Of a stretch of 63,096 nucleotides of DNA, positions 16,714 to 25,866 are shown piece by piece (the stretch's first letter is position 1; the number at the start of each line of letters is the position of its first letter). The notes below the pieces were generated by a model. That model searched no databases and was not told where the DNA came from. It saw nothing but the letters and a program-made list of their open reading frames with translations. The translations under genes and the position numbers were made by a program. Origin of the DNA: Actinopolymorpha alba DSM 45243 (GTDB lineage: Bacteria; Actinomycetota; Actinomycetes; Propionibacteriales; Actinopolymorphaceae); contig NZ_KB892772.1 in NCBI RefSeq assembly GCF_000373925.1, positions 1-63,096 of the forward strand, written 5' to 3'.

Positions 16714-17906
16714 CGGTCGATCGGTCCCGACCGACCGGGCCGGCCGGGCGGATCAGCGGGGTCGAGACGCTCTCGCTCGGGACGGCGTGGCGCGACTTCT
16801 CCTTCGTACGCCTGCACACGGACGCCGGTCTCGTCGGCATCGGCGAGATCACCCATCCGTACCGAGGACGCGAGACCTGCCTGCTCGCCGAAGCGATGGG
16901 CGCGCGGCACCTGCTTGGCGCCGACCCGTTCGACGTGACCGAGATCTGGCAGCGGATGTTCCAGGGCGACTACTTCCGCGGCGGCGACATCGGCGGGATC
17001 GTCGCGTCCGGGGTCGACCAGGCCGTGCACGACCTGATGGGGCGTGCCCTCGGACTGCCCGTGTACCGGCTGATCGGTGGTGCCGTCCGCGATCGCGTTC
17101 CGGTGTACGCCAACGGCTGGTACACCGGCGACCGTACGCCGGAGTCCTTTGCCGGCAAGGCGAGAGAGGCGGTGGCGCGCGGGTTTCGGGCGTTGAAGTT
17201 CGATCCGTTCGGTGCGGGGCACGGCCAACTCTTGCCCGAGGAGCTCGAGCAGGCGGTCTCACTAGTCGCCGCCGTACGGGAGGCGATCGGTCCCGGGACC
17301 GAGCTGTTCGTCGAGGCGCACGCGCGGTTCTCGTTCCCGACAGCGGCGGCGATCGTCGACGCGCTCGCGCCGTACGGAATAGGCTGGCTCGAGGAGCCGC
17401 TGCCCTGGACCCACATCGAGCGCTACCACGAACTTCGGGCCAGAGCCGCGTTTCCGATCGCGGGCGGCGAGCATTTCCACCATCGGTACGAATACCAACG
17501 GTTGTTCGACACGCGTGCCGTCGACATCGTCCAACCCGACCTGTCCATGGCCGGCGGGTTCACCGAGATCCGCCACGTGGCCGGGACCGCCGACCTGCAC
17601 GGCATGCTGGTCGCGCCGCACAACTCCAACTCACCCGTCTGCACCACCGCCACCATCCACCTGGCCCTGGGCCTGCCGAACCTCAAGATCGTCGAAACCT
17701 TCGACGCCATGCTGGAGGACTTCGTGACCGAGGCGATCAGCGGCACGCTGCCGATCGTCGACGGGCACGTCGGGATTCCCACGGCGCCCGGGCTCGGCAT
17801 CACCTTGCACGACGAGGTGTTCGCCGAGCACCCGCCACGGAGAGGATTCTGGAACCTGTTCGCCCCCGGGTGGGAGGATCGCGACCAGAGCCGACCAGAT
17901 CGGTGA
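16707..17906 (+). CDS. Enolase-superfamily (mandelate racemase/muconate lactonizing type) acid-sugar dehydratase
   Basis: 399 residues. An N-terminal capping domain with GIGEITHPYRG is followed by a TIM barrel with FKALKFDP-like segment (ALKFDPFG), metal-ligand stretches LFVEAH, WLEEPLP and GGEHFHH, and a C-terminal APHNSNSP. The His in HNSNSP and the KFD region fit the galactonate/rhamnonate dehydratase side of the family. It would dehydrate a sugar acid to a 2-keto-3-deoxy acid. Start and stop overlap both neighbours, so it is in the middle of a tightly coupled operon. Confidence 0.88.
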   Translation: MLTVDRSRPTGPAGRISGVETLSLGTAWRDFSFVRLHTDAGLVGIGEITHPYRGRETCLLAEAMGARHLLGADPFDVTEIWQRMFQGDYFRGGDIGGIVASGVDQAVHDLMGRALGLPVYRLIGGAVRDRVPVYANGWYTGDRTPESFAGKAREAVARGFRALKFDPFGAGHGQLLPEELEQAVSLVAAVREAIGPGTELFVEAHARFSFPTAAAIVDALAPYGIGWLEEPLPWTHIERYHELRARAAFPIAGGEHFHHRYEYQRLFDTRAVDIVQPDLSMAGGFTEIRHVAGTADLHGMLVAPHNSNSPVCTTATIHLALGLPNLKIVETFDAMLEDFVTEAISGTLPIVDGHVGIPTAPGLGITLHDEVFAEHPPRRGFWNLFAPGWEDRDQSRPDR

Positions 17907-18740
17907 TCATCGACGTCCACAGCCACCTGTTCGACCATTACGACCAGCTCGGCGAACCGTTCCGCGGCGATTCCGCCCGCGCGCGTGCCGGCGAGGTGGA
18001 TTTGCTGGTGCGCTACGAGGACTACGCCTCGACCGCCCCACCCGACACGCGCACGATCGTGGTCGGTGGCAAGGCGATGCGGAGCGGGTTGTGGGTGCCG
18101 GACCGGGCCGTGGCCGACTACACCGCGGCCTATCCGGAGCTGATCGGTTTCCTCTCCCTCGACCCGACCCAGCCGGGGTGGCGGGACGAGCTCGAGCACG
18201 GGCATCGGGACCTCGGTCTCCGGGGGATCAAGCTCATGCCCATGTACGCCGGCTTCGATCCGGCCGACCCGGTTTACGACGACCTCTACGCGTACGCGGA
18301 GCGGAACGGCCTGCCGTTGCTGGTCCACACCGGGACCACGTTCGTCCGCACCGCTCCCCTGCGCTGGGCGCTGCCGGTCCACCTGGACGAGGTGGCGATC
18401 CGGCATCCCGGGCTCCGCATGGTGCTCGCCCATCTGGGCCACCCGTTCGAGGGCGAGTGCATCGCCGTGATCCGAAAACACCCGCACGTGTACGCCGACG
18501 TCTCGGCCCTGCACTACGCCGTTCCAGCTCTGGCACGCGCTCCGGCTGGTCCAGGACTACGGCGTCTGGCCCAAGCTACTGTTCGGATCGGACTATCCGT
18601 TCACCACCGTCGACGCGTCGATCGAGGGTCTCCGCAGGGTCGCCGCCGTACCTGGAATCCCCGGTCTCGACCCGCTCGACGCCGACCAGGTCGAGCAGCT
18701 GATCCATCGCGAATCCCTGCCACTGTTGGGCCTGACATGA
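17903..18740 (+). pseudogene. Amidohydrolase (TIM-barrel, amidohydrolase_2 type) with a frameshift
   Basis: Starts at GTG 17903, overlapping the previous stop (GTGA). It shows the metal motif IIDVHSHLFDHYD, the GIKLMPMYAGFDP barrel strand, VHTGTTF and LAHLGHP. At about 18515-18525 the frame shifts: after VSALHY the conserved continuation FQLWHALRLV, LLFGSDYPF and DPLDADQV is in another frame and ends at TGA 18740. Restoring two bases gives a normal protein of about 280 residues. The final GSDYPF supplies the active-site Asp, so the mutation would abolish activity if real. Confidence 0.8.
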
Positions 18741-18865
18741 CCGAGCACGCACCCGTTTCGTTCGACCTGAACAGCGATGCGCACCGCCGGACTCGCCGAG
18801 GCCTGGAAGGCGCGGATCCCGTCCCCGCAGGAGTTCATGCGGCCGTGGCGCAACCCGGTCACTTG
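18737..18865 (+). pseudogene. Short frame-disrupted tail after the amidohydrolase
   Basis: An ATG overlapping the amidohydrolase stop (ATGA) opens MTEHAPVSFDLNSD; a one-base shift joins it to AGLAEAWKARIPSPQEFM and then RPWRNPVT, ending at TGA 18865. Both pieces look protein-like, but no family is recognised. It may be a small extra gene or the remains of a longer one, and it runs into the 3' end of the convergent permease gene. Confidence 0.3.
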
Positions 18866-19692
18866 ACCGACCCCATCACCAGCCCGCGCCGGACATAGCT
18901 CTGCAGGACGACGTAGAGCAGCATCGGGGCCGCCGACGAGACCAGCAGGGCCGCCATCGACAACGGGTAGTCCGCGCCGGCCAGCCGCTGACCGAGGCTC
19001 GCGATGCTCGCGGTGAGGGTCTGTTTCTCGTCGCTATGCAGGAACACCAGCGGCACGAGCAGGTCGTTCCACCACCCCGTCAGGTTGAAGATCGACGCGG
19101 TGACGAAGCCCGGAACGCTCAACGGGACAACGATGTCGAGCATGACCCGCCGGTACGTGGCGCCGTCGACCTTCGCCGCTTCGATGAGCTCGTCTGGCAG
19201 CACACGGATCACCGCGGTGATGAGGAAGATGCTGCCGGGAAGTGCGCGGGCGACCCACATGCCGATCACCGACACCGGCGAGTCGCCGAACCCGAGCCCG
19301 ACGAAGAACAGGTAGTTCGGCACCAGGATCGCGATGATCGGAATGCCCATGCTCGCCACCACGAGGCCGAGGATCACCTGGCTGCCAGCGAACCGCAGCT
19401 TGGCGAGCGCGTAGCTCGCCGGAACCGCGAGTACGAGGGTCACCACCAGCGCGCAGGCGGCATAGCCGGCGGTGTTCGCGAGGATGCGGACGACGTCGAA
19501 GCGGTTCCCGAGCGCGATGAAGTTCTCGAAGTTGAGCCAGTTCCGCGGGAGGCCGATCGGGTCGTCCATGAACTCCAACGACCGCTTCAACGAGCCCGTG
19601 GCCATAAAGAGGATGGGATACACCGCGGCCAGTGCGACCAGGCTCAGCGCGATCGTGGTCAGCCCGCGGCCGATCCGTTTGGCAGCGGTCAT
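18859..19692 (-). CDS. Sugar-type ABC importer permease (MalG-like)
   Basis: 277 residues with six predicted membrane segments. The coupling motif EAAKVDGATYRRVMLDIVVP, which docks the ATPase, is present after residue 180. The start ATG at 19692 overlaps the upstream permease stop (19689-19692). Works with the second permease and the binding lipoprotein; no ATPase gene is present, as usual in actinomycetes that share one MsiK-type ATPase. It ends next to the convergent catabolic operon. Confidence 0.9.
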   Translation of the reverse strand: MTAAKRIGRGLTTIALSLVALAAVYPILFMATGSLKRSLEFMDDPIGLPRNWLNFENFIALGNRFDVVRILANTAGYAACALVVTLVLAVPASYALAKLRFAGSQVILGLVVASMGIPIIAILVPNYLFFVGLGFGDSPVSVIGMWVARALPGSIFLITAVIRVLPDELIEAAKVDGATYRRVMLDIVVPLSVPGFVTASIFNLTGWWNDLLVPLVFLHSDEKQTLTASIASLGQRLAGADYPLSMAALLVSSAAPMLLYVVLQSYVRRGLVMGSVK

Positions 19693-20622
19693 CGGCCCAG
19701 CCTCTCGATCAGGCGTACCTGGAACCACGAACAGGTGAAGGCGATCACCAGCAGGAGCACGGCGAGCGCGGAGGCCGCGCCGAGCCGCCCTTCCTGGAAC
19801 GCGGTCAGGTAGATCATGTAGTCGATCGGTGTGGTCGACCGGCCGGGTCCGCCACCGGTCGACACGAACACCAGGCCGAACAGGTCGACCAGCACATAGA
19901 TGACGTTCGTCAAGAGAAAGTACGCCACGGTCGGCAGCAGTTGGGGCAGCACGACGAAGAACAGCCGCCGCCACCAACCGGCGCCGTCGACCTTGCTGGC
20001 CTCGATCAGCTCGGGCCCGATCGTGGAGAGTCCGGCGAGGAAGATGACCACGCCCTGACCGAGCGTCTGCCAGTAGAACGCCGTCAGCAGAACCGCGAAC
20101 GCCGTCACGGTCTGGCCGAGCCAGTCCTGCGCGAGCGACCCGAGACCGATCGCGTTCATGACGCCGTTGACCGCACCGTCGGGGCTGAACAGGATCCGCA
20201 TCAGCAGCCCGACCACGGCCGCCGAGAGCACCGTCGGCAGGTAGTACACCGACCGGAACACCCGCCAGCCGGGCACCCGGTCGTAGATCGCCACTGCCAC
20301 CACGACGCACAACAGCAGCAGCGGCGGGATCGAGCAGAGGAAGACGAGGTTCGTCCGGAACAGCTCGAAGAACTGCCCGCCGAGCAGCGCATCGGCGTAG
20401 TTCGCCAGCCCGATCCAGGTGCCGGTGGCGCCGTTCCAGTCGGTGAAGCTGTGCCAGATCGTCGAGAACGTCGGGTACCACAGCAGCACCGCGAGGACAA
20501 CGACCGCGGGTCCGATCGTCAGCCAGGCGAGCAGGGTGTCGCGCTGCCCGGGTCCTCTGGCCGCCAGGGAGAAACCCGGCCGATCCGGAGGACCTGGCCG
20601 CTCGTACGGGGAGGCGTCTCAC
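19689..20622 (-). CDS. Sugar-type ABC importer permease (MalF-like), N-terminal frame disturbed
   Basis: About 310 residues, with the EASKVDGAGWWRRLFFVVLP coupling motif. In the main frame the first usable start is a GTG at 20489, which would cut through membrane segment 1. A GTG at 20622 overlapping the upstream TGA would give a sensible N-terminus (RRLPYERPG, then DTLLAWLTIGPAV) if one C is removed from the CCCC run at 20608-20611. I therefore place the start at 20622 and regard the run as a sequencing error or a recent frameshift. Confidence 0.8.
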
Positions 20623-21932
20623 TTGATGGCGTCTCGCTTCTTGTTCAACCGGGACAGGAACTCCGCGGCGTCGATGTCGCCGTTCCAAGCGAGCTGGGCC
20701 TGCGTGCCGAGTTCGTTGACCAGCTCGGCGGAGAACGTGTTGTCCGGCCAGAACGTGTTGGTCGGCTCGACTCCCCAGGCCTGCACCTGGTTAACGAGCT
20801 CGTCGGCGTACACGCCCCTCAGGTCGGTGCGTCCGACCAACGGGCCGGACTCACCGGTGGCGGCGTACCGCTTCTGCTCGTCGGCGCTGAGCAGGTGCTT
20901 GATGAACGCCACCGCCTCGGGCTTGTGCTGGGAGTCCTTGGAGACGATGAACGCGCTACCGCACCCGCCGACGGTGCCGCCGTCGACGCCGTCCGGTCCG
21001 ACGTTGGGAAGCTTGGCGACCGCGGCGGCCTTGCCGAGCCTCTCCCGCAGTTGGGGAATGGCCGCCGCCCCACCAACGCTGATCGCGGCCCTACCGTTGT
21101 AGAGCCGCTGCAGCGCCTGGCTGTCCTCGGTCGTCGGTGCGCCCTTGGCGCAGAACTCGCGCAGCCGCAGCCACTTCGTCGTCGCGTCGACGATCGCGGG
21201 ATCGGTGAACGAATTCCTGCCGGTGTTGAGCGCGCCGATCCCGGGCGGGCCGCCGGCGGCCTGGGCCAGCCAGGTGTCGTACGTGAAGAACACGTACGCG
21301 AACTTGCCGAGCGTCAACGGCGTGACCCCGGAGCGCTTGATCTTCTCGAGGTCGGCGATCCAAGAGTCGAAGTCCTGCGGCCACTTCGAAGCGTCGACGC
21401 CGGCCTTCTCCACCAGGTCGGCGTTGTAGAGCAGGACCATCGCGCCGTCGGTGCCGTTGGGCACACCGAGGATCCGATCGCTTCGCTTCGGGTCGAACCC
21501 CTCGGTGACCGCCGCCCAGCCGGACAGCGCGTCGTACTCGCGGTCGTCGAAGTACTGCCGCATCGGCTCGAGGAACGGCGCGATGCTGAGCAGATAGCTC
21601 CCCGACCACACGTTGGCCACGTCAGGTCCCGTGTGGGCAAGGCTCGCGGTCCTGATCTTCGTGAACATGCGCGCGTCGGCGGGCAGGGCCTCGACTCGGA
21701 CCTGGATCCCGGTCTTCTTCGTGAACCGCCGGATCGCCTGGCTGATCCAGAAATCCTCCGGCTTCTTGGACTTGTCGTTGGAGTCGGTCGTCGAGTATCC
21801 GCTCCAGAACGTGATCGGACCCTCGCCGCCGCCACCCGAGGAACCACCCGAGCATCCGGCCAGGACTGGAGCGGCAGCGACCGCAGCACCGGCCAAGTGG
21901 ACGAACCTGCGACGCGAGATGAGGTTGGTCAT
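20619..21932 (-). CDS. ABC importer solute-binding lipoprotein (family 1)
   Basis: 437 residues from the ATG at 21932, preceded by GAGAGG. It has a twin-arginine-like start (SRRRF), a hydrophobic stretch and a lipobox VLAGC with Cys27. The mature part is a family 1 sugar-binding protein (ITFWSGY, GVPNGTDGAMVLLYNADL). It would capture the substrate outside the membrane for the two permeases downstream, overlapping the first by four bases. The FAD oxidoreductase precedes it by 34 bases in the same operon. Confidence 0.9.
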   Translation of the reverse strand: MTNLISRRRFVHLAGAAVAAAPVLAGCSGGSSGGGGEGPITFWSGYSTTDSNDKSKKPEDFWISQAIRRFTKKTGIQVRVEALPADARMFTKIRTASLAHTGPDVANVWSGSYLLSIAPFLEPMRQYFDDREYDALSGWAAVTEGFDPKRSDRILGVPNGTDGAMVLLYNADLVEKAGVDASKWPQDFDSWIADLEKIKRSGVTPLTLGKFAYVFFTYDTWLAQAAGGPPGIGALNTGRNSFTDPAIVDATTKWLRLREFCAKGAPTTEDSQALQRLYNGRAAISVGGAAAIPQLRERLGKAAAVAKLPNVGPDGVDGGTVGGCGSAFIVSKDSQHKPEAVAFIKHLLSADEQKRYAATGESGPLVGRTDLRGVYADELVNQVQAWGVEPTNTFWPDNTFSAELVNELGTQAQLAWNGDIDAAEFLSRLNKKRDAIK

Positions 21933-21966
21933 GGAGGTGCCTCTCGATCGATCCTGATGCGGGGAT

Positions 21967-23217
21967 CTACCTACGTGCGACCAGCCGGTCGGTCGGAGTG
22001 GGACCGGAGAAGTCGAACCGGATCTCACGGCCGGCGCCGAACCGATCGGGGTCGAGCCAGCCGGTCTCCAGGGACACCGGTGCGCCGGGGACGTCCCCGA
22101 TGTCGATGACGGTCCGGTCGTCCAGCACCCGCGCGACGACCGCCTTGGCCAGTCCGGGGTGCAGGGTGATGCCGTGGCCGTTACAGCCGAGAACGTGGAC
22201 GAGGTTGGTCAGCGGTCCGGACGTACCGACCAGCGGATAGCCATCTGGTGTCATGCCGTACACGCAGTTCCAGCCGGGCAGGAAGCGCGCGGTCGGCAGC
22301 TTCCAGTGCCGGCGGATCATGGCGGCGACCTTCGCGGGATAGTCGTCGTCATTCGCCATGTCGGTGAAGTCCGGGTCGACGGTGTACGCCGGGTCGGGCA
22401 GGTGCTGGTGCTGCCCGAACAGCAGGGTGTCGCCCACCTCACCGCGGCACCAGCCTCCGGCGCCGTCGACGGCCTCCGGCCAGCCGGTCAACGGCGTACA
22501 CTCCAGCCCGTCGTCGTAGCCGGTCGCGACGGCGACCTGGATCCGCTGGGGAACGAGCTCAAGGTCGGCACCGGCGAGCCCGGCGACCTTGGCGCCCCAC
22601 GGCCCCGTGGCGTTGACGACCGCGCCGACGGAGTACGCCCCGCGCCGCGTGACGAGGTGGGTGACCCGGGATCCGTCGTGCTCCATGGCGAGCACCGGTG
22701 TGCCCGGCAGCACGGTGAGCCGGCCGGTCTCTCGTCCGAGGCGGGCGTACAGGTCGACCAGGGCGTATGGGTCGAGGAAGCCCTGGTTCGGGAACAGCTC
22801 TCCGCCGTCGATGTCGTCGGGCACCCACGGGAACCGCGTCCTCACCTGGTCGGCGGTGAGCAGCTCCCGGTGGTAGATGCCGTCCGGCCCGGTGTCGTAC
22901 GCGAGCGAGAACGCCGACGGTTCCGGCGCCGGTTGGCCCGCGCGCCAGTACGTGAACGAGCCGTACTGGTGGAACGGCAGGTCGTGGTCACGGTGCAGCC
23001 GGACGACCCGGTCGTACCCGATCAGGCTCATCACGGCGTACAGCTCGCCCATGTCGTGCAGGCAGACGACCCCGGCCGAGCCGCCGGTCGTGCCGCCCGC
23101 GAGGGCGCGCCGCTCGAACAGCACGACCTGGACGCCGGCCGAGGCGAGCTCGTACGCGCACGCCATCCCGAGGATCCCTCCACCGACAACGGCCACCTCG
23201 GCGGTACGCCCAGTCAT
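21967..23217 (-). CDS. FAD-dependent oxidoreductase, D-amino acid oxidase/glycine oxidase (DAO) family
   Basis: 416 residues from the ATG at 23217 with GGGAGG upstream; a GTG at 23229 is possible. An N-terminal GxGxxG dinucleotide motif (VAVVGGGILGMACAYELA) and a C-terminal MTPDGYPLVG FAD segment mark the DAO family, whose members oxidise secondary or primary amines. It is the first gene of the importer operon and starts 24 bases from the AT-rich motif shared with the IclR side, so an amine oxidation probably belongs to the same pathway as the aminotransferase. Confidence 0.87.
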   Translation of the reverse strand: MTGRTAEVAVVGGGILGMACAYELASAGVQVVLFERRALAGGTTGGSAGVVCLHDMGELYAVMSLIGYDRVVRLHRDHDLPFHQYGSFTYWRAGQPAPEPSAFSLAYDTGPDGIYHRELLTADQVRTRFPWVPDDIDGGELFPNQGFLDPYALVDLYARLGRETGRLTVLPGTPVLAMEHDGSRVTHLVTRRGAYSVGAVVNATGPWGAKVAGLAGADLELVPQRIQVAVATGYDDGLECTPLTGWPEAVDGAGGWCRGEVGDTLLFGQHQHLPDPAYTVDPDFTDMANDDDYPAKVAAMIRRHWKLPTARFLPGWNCVYGMTPDGYPLVGTSGPLTNLVHVLGCNGHGITLHPGLAKAVVARVLDDRTVIDIGDVPGAPVSLETGWLDPDRFGAGREIRFDFSGPTPTDRLVARR

Positions 23218-23240
23218 CGCGCCTCCCACGCAGACTTTCT

Positions 23241-23259
23241 ATTCCAAATACAGTAAATA
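23241..23259 (-). promoter_or_regulatory. AT-rich motif, candidate IclR operator (site 2)
   Basis: ATTCCAAATACAGTAAATA (as read on the plus strand) lies 24 bases before the FAD oxidoreductase start. It differs from the motif at 13613-13631 at two of 19 positions and sits in a similar AT-rich island. Confidence 0.55.
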
Positions 23260-23377
23260 TATCCCTAATAACGATAGAACTTCACTTCGTCCGTCGTCAA
23301 CGGATTCTTGGCGACTCACCTCGCTGCGGGCGTGGGATCTATGAGCCGGACGAGGACGGGCGCCGGCGGCCTGGTCG

Positions 23378-23690
23378 CTGTACGGGAGCCTGAAGATGTG
23401 GGCTCACCTGCAGCGCCAGGGCGTTCCGGTGGCCCGCTGCACCATCGAGCAGCTGATGCGGGACCACGGCTGGCGAGGGATCACGCGTGCGAGGAAGGTG
23501 ATGACAACCGTTGCGGACCCGGCTGCGACCCGGGCGCCGAATCTGGTTCGTCGTAACTTCCACGCCACCGCGCCGAACCGGCAGCAGGTCGCCGATTCAC
23601 CTATGTTCCTTTGTTTGATAGGCGTTTCGTCTACACGGCGTTCGTGATCGACGCGTTCGCCGGGGCTGATCGGTGGGTGGGAATGCTCTG
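23378..23690 (+). pseudogene. IS3-family transposase (OrfB) remnant
   Basis: Reads LYGSLKMWAHLQRQGVPVAR, then TIEQLMRDHGWRG and KVMTTVADPAATRAPNLVRR, the DDE-transposase start of IS3/IS150 OrfB, up to NRQQVADS. After about 23606 the similarity continues in another frame (FVYTAFVIDAFAG). Both ends are missing, so it is inactive. Confidence 0.75.
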
Positions 23691-23919
23691 CTCGCAGACA
23701 ATCGGCTTCGTGCAGCGAGCCGTACGTCAGGCTGGAGAATTTCGAAGAAAACAAGGGTTTCCGCTGCGGTCGGCGCCACACTGCGATGCCGCAATCCCGA
23801 GGAGCGACGTCACCCGGCGCGCATTCCTTTAGCGCCAGCGCGGTCGCCGCCGGTGCAGCCGCGGTCTGGGCGAACCAACGGACCGCGCACGCCAACCGTA
23901 TTCGACCCCCCGATTCCGG

Positions 23920-24144
23920 TCATAGCACAGCGCCGCGAGGGGCCACTTCGAAGGCGGCTACGCCTCGGCCGTAAAGCACGACGAGTCGGTCGCCGTGTCT
24001 GGCGCGAAGCACTCCGGTGTCTTGGGCGAGCTGTGAGATGACGTGCTCGATCACCTGATCTGCCTCAAGGATGTCGGGTTCGTCGTAGGTGAGGTCCAGG
24101 TGATCGCCGCTGGTGAGCCGGACCCGCAGGACAACCTCCGCCAT
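23920..24144 (-). CDS. Small conserved hypothetical protein
   Basis: 74 residues from the ATG at 24144. A compact alpha/beta protein (MAEVVLRVRLTSGDHLDL, then DRLVVLYGRGVAAFEVAPRG) without membrane segments. Its composition fits a real gene, but no function can be given. It is probably transcribed alone from a promoter before 24145. Confidence 0.55.
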   Translation of the reverse strand: MAEVVLRVRLTSGDHLDLTYDEPDILEADQVIEHVISQLAQDTGVLRARHGDRLVVLYGRGVAAFEVAPRGAVL

Positions 24145-24254
24145 AGCTACGGACCATAGACCTGCGGCTGTTGCGCTGCTCTACACCGGTGGCGCGGTGG
24201 TTGCTGGATGGGACTTACGGCCACGTTCAGGGTCGGATCTGGGGCCGTTCCGCC

Positions 24255-25322
24255 TCATGAGTTTGTGCTCTGAGGGCTGCGGAGGCAGGCGCCGACCTGG
24301 TGGAGGTAGGTGAGTACTTCGCGGTAGGAACGGAACAGCCCGGCGTCATGGTAAGGGATGCCGTGTTCGTCACAGAATGCCTGGACGAGCGGTTTGGCGC
24401 GGCGCAGGTTCGGCATGGGCATGCTGGGAAACAGGTGGTGCTCGATCTGGTAGTTCAAGCCGCCCAGGGCATGGTCGACGAACCAGCTGCCACGGACGTT
24501 CCGGGACGTCAGCACCTGCTTGCGTAGGAAGTCCATTTTCTCCTCCAGCAGCGGCATGCCCTTGTGATTGGGTGCGAACGAGCACCCCATGTAGAACCCG
24601 AAGATGCCCTGGTGGACGGCAAGAAAGACCAGCGCCTTGCCAGGGGACAGCACGAGGAACACCGCCGACAGGCATGCCGCCGTGTGCAACCCGAGCAGCA
24701 GCGCCTCCAGGCCCTTGTGCTTGACACCGCGCTGCCACAGGGCGCGGATTCCGGAGACGTACAGATTCAGACCCTCCAGAAGCAATAGGGGGAAGAAGAG
24801 GAATGCCTGCCATCCGGCTAACGCTCGGCCGGCAACCCCGCGCCGTTCGCGGGCGTGTTCCTCGCTCCAGGCGATCACACCGACGCCGACGTCTGGGTCG
24901 TCGTCGACGTGGTTCGGGTTGGCATGATGGCGGGTGTGCTTGCCGATCCACCAGCCGTAGCTCAGCCCGATACCAGCATCGGCCAGCAGCAAGCCGACTA
25001 TCTGTGCCGTACGTCGGGAGGTGAAGACCTGGCGGTGTCCGACGTCGTGTGCGAGGAAGGCGATCTGGGTGAACAGCACAGCCAGGATCGCGGCGAGGAC
25101 GATCTGCAGCCAGGAATCACCGAGCAGGAAGAACCCCGCGATAGTGCCGCCGAGCAGCGAGAGGGTCACGACGAACCTCGCGGCATAGTGACCGGGCCGG
25201 CGTTCTAAGAGCCCGGCCTGACAGATTCGATGCGACAGCCTGGCGTAATCACTTCCCTTGGGCGGGTCTATCGCGGACGGACCGGTTCCCTTGGTGGACA
25301 GAGGAGTACTCGATCCGGGCAT
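24255..25322 (-). CDS. Membrane fatty acid desaturase (acyl-lipid/acyl-CoA type)
   Basis: 355 residues from the ATG at 25322, with AAGGAAG upstream. All three histidine clusters for the di-iron site are present: HDVGH near residue 90, HTRHH near 130 and QIEHHLFP near 300, with paired membrane helices between them. It introduces double bonds into membrane fatty acyl chains using oxygen. The QIEHH form points to front-end or delta-type desaturases of actinobacteria. No electron-donor gene is adjacent. Confidence 0.9.
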   Translation of the reverse strand: MPGSSTPLSTKGTGPSAIDPPKGSDYARLSHRICQAGLLERRPGHYAARFVVTLSLLGGTIAGFFLLGDSWLQIVLAAILAVLFTQIAFLAHDVGHRQVFTSRRTAQIVGLLLADAGIGLSYGWWIGKHTRHHANPNHVDDDPDVGVGVIAWSEEHARERRGVAGRALAGWQAFLFFPLLLLEGLNLYVSGIRALWQRGVKHKGLEALLLGLHTAACLSAVFLVLSPGKALVFLAVHQGIFGFYMGCSFAPNHKGMPLLEEKMDFLRKQVLTSRNVRGSWFVDHALGGLNYQIEHHLFPSMPMPNLRRAKPLVQAFCDEHGIPYHDAGLFRSYREVLTYLHQVGACLRSPQSTNS

Positions 25323-25374
25323 GCTCACGCTTCCTTCGTTCGATGGTCATGGTTGACCGGCGGGCGCTGTTCGT

Positions 25375-25560
25375 TCAGCTGAAACGCGCCGCCGTCTCCG
25401 TGTGCGCTGCGTCGAGGGCGCCGTGGCCGAGCATGACGCGGGTGATGGGACCGCGGCGGTGGTCCATGGCAAGAATCAACGCAGGCAGTTCCGCAACAGG
25501 AGAGCCTGGCTTCTGCAGCGTGAACAGGCTCAACGCGATGAACACCCCGGCGGAGGCGCC
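25375..25560 (-). pseudogene. C-terminal remnant of a DUF5994 gene
   Basis: A minus-strand frame ending at TGA 25375 reads AELPALILAMDHRRGPITRV then MLGHGALDA, closely resembling ELPGLILAIDDRRGGPVTCI in the intact DUF5994 gene 1 kb away. No start remains and similarity ends near 25560. The remnant points to an old duplication or acquisition of this family here. Confidence 0.55.
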
Positions 25561-25866
25561 GGAGCTGACCAGGTCGGGCTCATCCAGGCACGGATCGCCA
25601 ACTGTGATTCGGTGGGAGCTGATGTGCCACGCGAGGGGAGCGAACCCATCGGCGCCAGCGGCGCGTTCCTGTCGGTGGAAGTGCTACGCGTGCGATGCGC
25701 GATGTGGATGACGTCCCCTTCGATGGCCGGTCTGGCGGGCAACCTCAGGATGGGGATGTCGTCGACTCCGGATGCACGAACTGTACGCCGACAGACTCTC
25801 GAAAACGAATATTCTCGGGGCAGGGCTTCGGCGTGACTCTGAGAACGGACACCACCGTCGGCCAAT
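25561..25866. other. Intergenic stretch, nothing recognised
   Basis: About 300 bases between the DUF5994 remnant and the weakly supported gene at 25867. I see no convincing frame. Confidence 0.3.

Noticed and set aside
19632-22109. Plus-strand frame of 825 codons
   Set aside because: Antisense to two permeases, the binding protein and part of the FAD oxidoreductase, all with clear motifs; low-complexity composition.
23404-23895. Minus-strand frame opposite the IS3 remnant
   Set aside because: The plus strand shows recognisable OrfB motifs; the antisense frame has none.
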